Source: Cryptomeria japonica (taxonomy: Eukaryota > Streptophyta > Pinopsida > Cupressales > Cupressaceae). From it: DNA of 64,000 bases. Location of the stretch: assembly GCF_030272615.1 (NCBI RefSeq), contig NC_081405.1, positions 317,365,041 through 317,429,040 of the forward strand, written 5' to 3'. The number at the start of each line of letters is the position of its first letter. Within the stretch, counting starts at the first letter, position 1. A program made the translations under genes and the position numbers. Shown here one piece after another: positions 61,061-64,000 of this stretch. The notes beneath the pieces are model-generated. The model was not told where the DNA came from, made no database searches, and saw only the letters and a list, made by a program, of their open reading frames with translations.

Positions 61061-62299
61061 TGTAGCGTCCTAAAATTGCAACACTTGTAATTTCGACTGC
61101 ATTTGGGTCTTCACAATGGTGACGCAACACTGAACCTGAATGGAGACCCCGAAACTTGTTCATGACACCAAAAACTGCATTTTTCAGCACCTTGGCCTGA
61201 TTCTCCTTGCACCCTGCTATCCCTGGAGGTGGGACCATGGCGCCCAGTGCCCTGGTCCTTTAGGACCATGGCGCCCAGCGCCCTGGTCCCTGGCCCTATT
61301 TTGGGCCCGGTCTCTTATGGGGCTTCGGGTCTTTAAGTTTGCAAATTGGAAAATAAGGTTGCTATGTTGACCCAAGGTCAGAAAAATCAGTCTTTCAACC
61401 CTAATTGGCAAGTATATAAACTACATTTCCTCTCCCATTTTGAGGAGGAAGGACATATGTGTACAAGAGGCGAAAGCGACATTCAAACATTCAAGCATTC
61501 AAGCATTCAAGCATTCCTTCAAGCAATTGATCATTCTAAGTCTCCATTCAAGGATAAGTGTTTCATTCAAGACAAGGATTCAACCATTGAAGAGGAGATC
61601 ACATACCACATACAACATACAACATACATCAACATTTACACCTTCGCATGTAAGAATACAAACATTCTTACAACAAGGTATCAGTACTTGTTTACATTAC
61701 AATCATTTACATTTACATCATTCTCATTTCTTGGTTAATTCCAAAACTGGGGTTTGACCTAAGGGCAAACCCCTAATCCCTAACCCCCCAATCATCCTCT
61801 CTTTTCTATGTGTAGGTTGCAGGTACACGGCTGTAATTGAAGATCTGGAATCCTTGTGCAGAGACGAACAGATCCCCCTTCATTTCACGGATTTTTCGGA
61901 GGACCGTGTGCACGCCGGGCGCCATTGTCCTGTCAACTTTCACTCAAATTTGCAGGATAGTGTTGTCTCGACATTTTACTGCTAATTCCAGGTCCGTAAC
62001 TTCATCCTATATTCCTATCTCTGTTTATAAGAGAATCTTTCTCACTTTACATGCATTCCTAGCTCAATCCTTCTATCTACATTCTTTACAAAAGAGGGTA
62101 GCCTTGCTGTCTTAACCCTTGAAACTCATTTAAAATCCAATCTTGCATTGTGTGGGATTGGATCTTATGGGTTTCAACCCCTCTTTTGAATGTAAAGTCT
62201 CCCCTAAGTGAAAACCGTCAACCCTAGTGACCTCCTTTCTCTCTCCTTGGAGTGGTGGGGAGGAACACTTAGGGTTCGATTGCGATTTTCTGCTTTACA
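61061..62299 (+). repeat. G: solo LTR of a Ty3-like element
   Basis: 1,239 bp starting TGTAGCGTCCTAAAATTGC and ending TTCTGCTTTACA, flanked by the perfect TSD CTTCC (61056-61060, 62300-62304). Removing it plus one CTTCC restores the gag frame of F (DMLIGK continuing into VAFQQREF). TATA candidate at 61413-61420 and short CATTCAAG tandem copies near 61480-61530. GC-rich GGACC...GGTCC modules occur at 61232-61258, 61263-61289 and, in variant form, 61901-61930. No coding sequence; internal region and second LTR were removed, presumably by LTR-LTR recombination. Assignment to Ty3/gypsy is from the TGTAGCG start only. Confidence 0.82.
61413..61420 (+). promoter_or_regulatory. G LTR: TATA box candidate
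   Basis: TATATAAA about 350 bp into the LTR, with a repeat-rich leader after it. Confidence 0.5.
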
Positions 62300-62586
62300 C
62301 TTCCCAATCAACATATCTCTTGTTACAATAGTCACACTCTGGATCTCATCAATAGCAGCTACCTTGTGTTTGTAAGAAAGAGGCAAAGATCATAGAACCT
62401 TAGCAATAATTTCATCTTCTTCAAGGATTCCATTGGCACATCTGATACCAAGGACAATTTCATTCACCTTAGCCATAAAAGAGTGTATGTTCTCATCTTC
62501 TCCCATCTTCAACATCTCATACTTTCCTTTCAAACTCTATAGCTTAGAAACTTTAACTTGTTTAGCTCCTCCATACAAGGTTCAAA
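62300..62586 (-). pseudogene. F: gag middle part
   Basis: Minus strand. TLYGGAKQVKVSKL, then a stop, SLKGKYEMLKMGEDENIHSF, MAKVNEIVLGIRCANGILEE, PLSYKHKVAAIDEIQSVTIV and TRDMLIGK, ending at the G insertion. This is the second half of a copia capsid. The N-terminal half would lie right of 62586, but the sequence there is unrelated. Confidence 0.82.
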
Positions 62587-63733
62587 ATTTTACTTTTCTT
62601 TTTAGTAATTGAGCTTGTGAAATGTTTAATTGTTAATGCTTGTTTCAGATCTACCCTGCTACTACAAATTATCAAATCATATCTATGCTTTAATTTTGAA
62701 AATTAAGTGGTTAAGTGTCAAAACCCTAATTTTTAAAACCCTCTTGATTCAGCCTTTGACTGATAATTTCACTGATCAAAACATCTCCAAATCGGCTGTA
62801 ACTTTGGATTCCGCAACAAAATCATAATATCTTTCATCCCTAAAAATTTGGAAAAAAGTTGCAAGGACCGTGTGCACCCCGGGCGCCATCGTCCCCAACA
62901 TTTTTTCCAAAATTTCGGGAGCTAGATCTTACTGTATTTTTCTGCTAAAATCCAGAATTTTGGCCGATTTCATCAATTCTAACACTTTCAAAATTAAAGT
63001 CAAAGTTAGTCTAGTGATTGCTTGGATTAAGGCTCCTAATCATTCAAAAATTGTTGAAATTAAAATTTTGTGTCGAAATTGTGTTCTTACTATCCTAAAT
63101 CTGAAAAGTGTGTCGACATTCATTCGAAATTTCAGTGCTTTATTCAAATTCTTGCAATTTGTGACTTTTGAAATTAAGTGTTTAATTACACCAACTTTGA
63201 TTTCCGCTTTAAAAATTGAATTTTGCAAGAAATTGAGTCAACTTTTAAATTTCAAAGCTTGCATTGCTCTTAGTATTCCCTATAAAATCATAAAATTCAA
63301 AATTTCAATTTCCCTCTCTTTTTCAAAATTCAAATTTTGTATTTTTCAACAATCTTGGTAGGGTTCAATTTTGAGATTGAAACTTTAATTTGGCCTATCT
63401 ATAGATCGTAAAATCACTCAATTTTTTCAAATTAGCTTTAAAATCATCATAACTCTCATCCCTAAAAATTTTGAAAAAAGTTGCGAGGACCATGTGCACT
63501 CCGTTCACCACGGTCCCTGACATTTTTTCTAAAATTTCGGGAGATTGCCGTGATTGCATTTAACAGCTTAGATCCAGGAGATTGGCTGATTTTATTGAAA
63601 TTTGCTACCTCTAAATTCAAAATCTTCTCTCTCTCTCTAGTGCATGAGTTTTACAACAATAAGCCCTACTTACACTATTCCCGTTAGATGAAGCCTTAGA
63701 ATTAAGTATTTCCAAGGTTTAATTACTAAGGAG
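62587..63733 (+). other. H: leader-like region of a Ty3-like element with a direct repeat
   Basis: AT-rich, no protein-coding motif. Two blocks about 620 bp apart are homologous (about 62830-62985 and about 63452-63605): both contain CATCCCTAAAAATTT, AAAAAAGTTGC, a GGACC...GTCC GC-rich module, and AAAATTTCGGGAG. The same GC-rich module occurs in solo LTR G. It lies directly before an open gag-like frame. Its left limit truncates copia gag of F. Whether it contains an LTR of H is not clear. Confidence 0.45.
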
Positions 63734-64000
63734 ATGGAACCTAATTTGAATAGCCTTTTTAACGAGGACATGGGTAATTCCTCTAATCCTCCTAATGATG
63801 AAGAAGCTCTCCATGAGGTTTCTATAGAACAACTTTCAAAATTGGATAACCAATTTGATGATTTTCAGCAATGGATGTCTCAAGAGTATCCCGATAGTCA
63901 AGCTCTTTCATTAATTGAGGGTCTAAAACGTATGGTTCAAAGTGATAAGAATGGAATTGATACTTTGTGTGGTATTGCACACATTGTGGATTCGAATGTG
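63734..64000 (+). CDS. H: start of a gag-like ORF, cut by the window end
   Basis: The ATG at 63734 opens 89 codons without a stop up to the last base. The protein starts MEPNLNSLFNEDMGNSSNPP, is acidic and Asn/Asp/Glu-rich, and continues with LSKLDNQFDDFQQWMSQEYP and LIEGLKRMVQSDKNGID. Position after a leader related to solo LTR G and the acidic start suggest the gag of a Ty3-like element, but no capsid or zinc knuckle is within the window, so this is inference. It is one of very few frames here free of stops. Confidence 0.5.
   Translation, partial: MEPNLNSLFNEDMGNSSNPPNDEEALHEVSIEQLSKLDNQFDDFQQWMSQEYPDSQALSLIEGLKRMVQSDKNGIDTLCGIAHIVDSNV

Larger units (their letters stand above)
55105..62586 (-). 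mobile_element. Element F: Ty1/copia element with two insertions, 5' end missing
   Basis: Minus strand: 3' LTR (55105-56448), RNase H, [TIR element 57200-57837], RNase H/RT, integrase, protease, gag, [solo LTR G 61061-62299], gag N-terminal part to about 62586. There H-type sequence begins; the 5' LTR and primer site are not in the window. Several catalytic residues are lost (protease Asp, second integrase Asp, first RT Asp), so F is dead independently of its insertions. Confidence 0.88.

Noticed and set aside
61677-61695. GGTATCAGTACTTG inside G as a primer-binding site
   Set aside because: It lies within a unit bounded by a perfect TSD with TG...CA ends, so an internal primer site would not fit; a chance match is more likely.

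Overview
The window looks like a repeat-saturated stretch of a large plant nuclear genome, most likely a gymnosperm, although a large angiosperm genome cannot be excluded. The reasons are AT-rich DNA, initiator-tRNA-Met primer sites (TGGTATCAGAGC), plant-type Ty1/copia pol domains, a plant L1-type LINE with a DUF4283/zinc-knuckle ORF1, and Ty3-like LTRs of the TGTAGCGTCC and TGTAATACCC kind. I see no convincing host gene, tRNA, rRNA or CRISPR array. Every recognisable coding region belongs to a transposable element, and nearly all carry stops or frameshifts.

Left end (1-4957): element E, a plus-strand copia pol remnant cut by the window edge, with part of its 3' LTR, then an unassigned AT-rich stretch.

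Nested cluster (4958-34096): this can be unpacked from target-site duplications (TSDs) and restored reading frames. Copia element D (+) starts at its 5' LTR at 4958. It is split inside reverse transcriptase by copia element A (-, 9013-32689; TSD TATAG on both sides). A is split twice. Inside its gag sits element B (+, 22788-30752; TSD CTACT/CTAGT on A's strand). Inside its integrase sits about 1 kb of unassigned DNA (X), which itself carries a complete copia element C (-, 13266-20947; TSD ACATT/ACATC). D resumes at 32690 and ends at its polypurine tract; its 3' LTR is missing. C and A are autonomous-type copia elements. B has LTRs, primer site and polypurine tract but no protease, integrase, reverse transcriptase or RNase H. 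Instead it carries an intact coiled-coil plus five-zinc-knuckle ORF and a second, decayed ORF of about 1,100 codons that I do not recognise. B is the most unusual object in the window.

Middle (34097-43187): unassigned DNA with a 73-bp CT microsatellite, then a near full-length but dead L1-type LINE (+, about 35980-42013), whose ORF1 and ORF2 overlap by ATGA, then unassigned AT-rich DNA.

43188-55104: a candidate 4.7-kb solo LTR (TG...CA, near-matching 5-bp flanks) with a 153-bp AT microsatellite inside; then a diverged segmental repeat present twice (about 49.2-51.6 kb and 54.0-54.75 kb), one copy interrupted by a 1.6-kb probable non-LTR element with an 11-bp TSD.

Right end (55105-64000): copia element F (-), whose RNase H is interrupted by a 638-bp terminal-inverted-repeat element and whose gag is interrupted by a 1,239-bp solo LTR (G; TSD CTTCC). 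F is cut off near 62586 by a Ty3-like leader and the first 89 codons of a probable gag ORF (H) that runs out of the window.

How it works together: the autonomous copia elements would have encoded the enzymes. B shares their primer site, leader and polypurine arrangement, so it was probably mobilised in trans. Decay is dominated by C-to-T type changes, as expected of methylated repeats. Function and taxonomy statements are inferences from motifs read by eye; no search was run.
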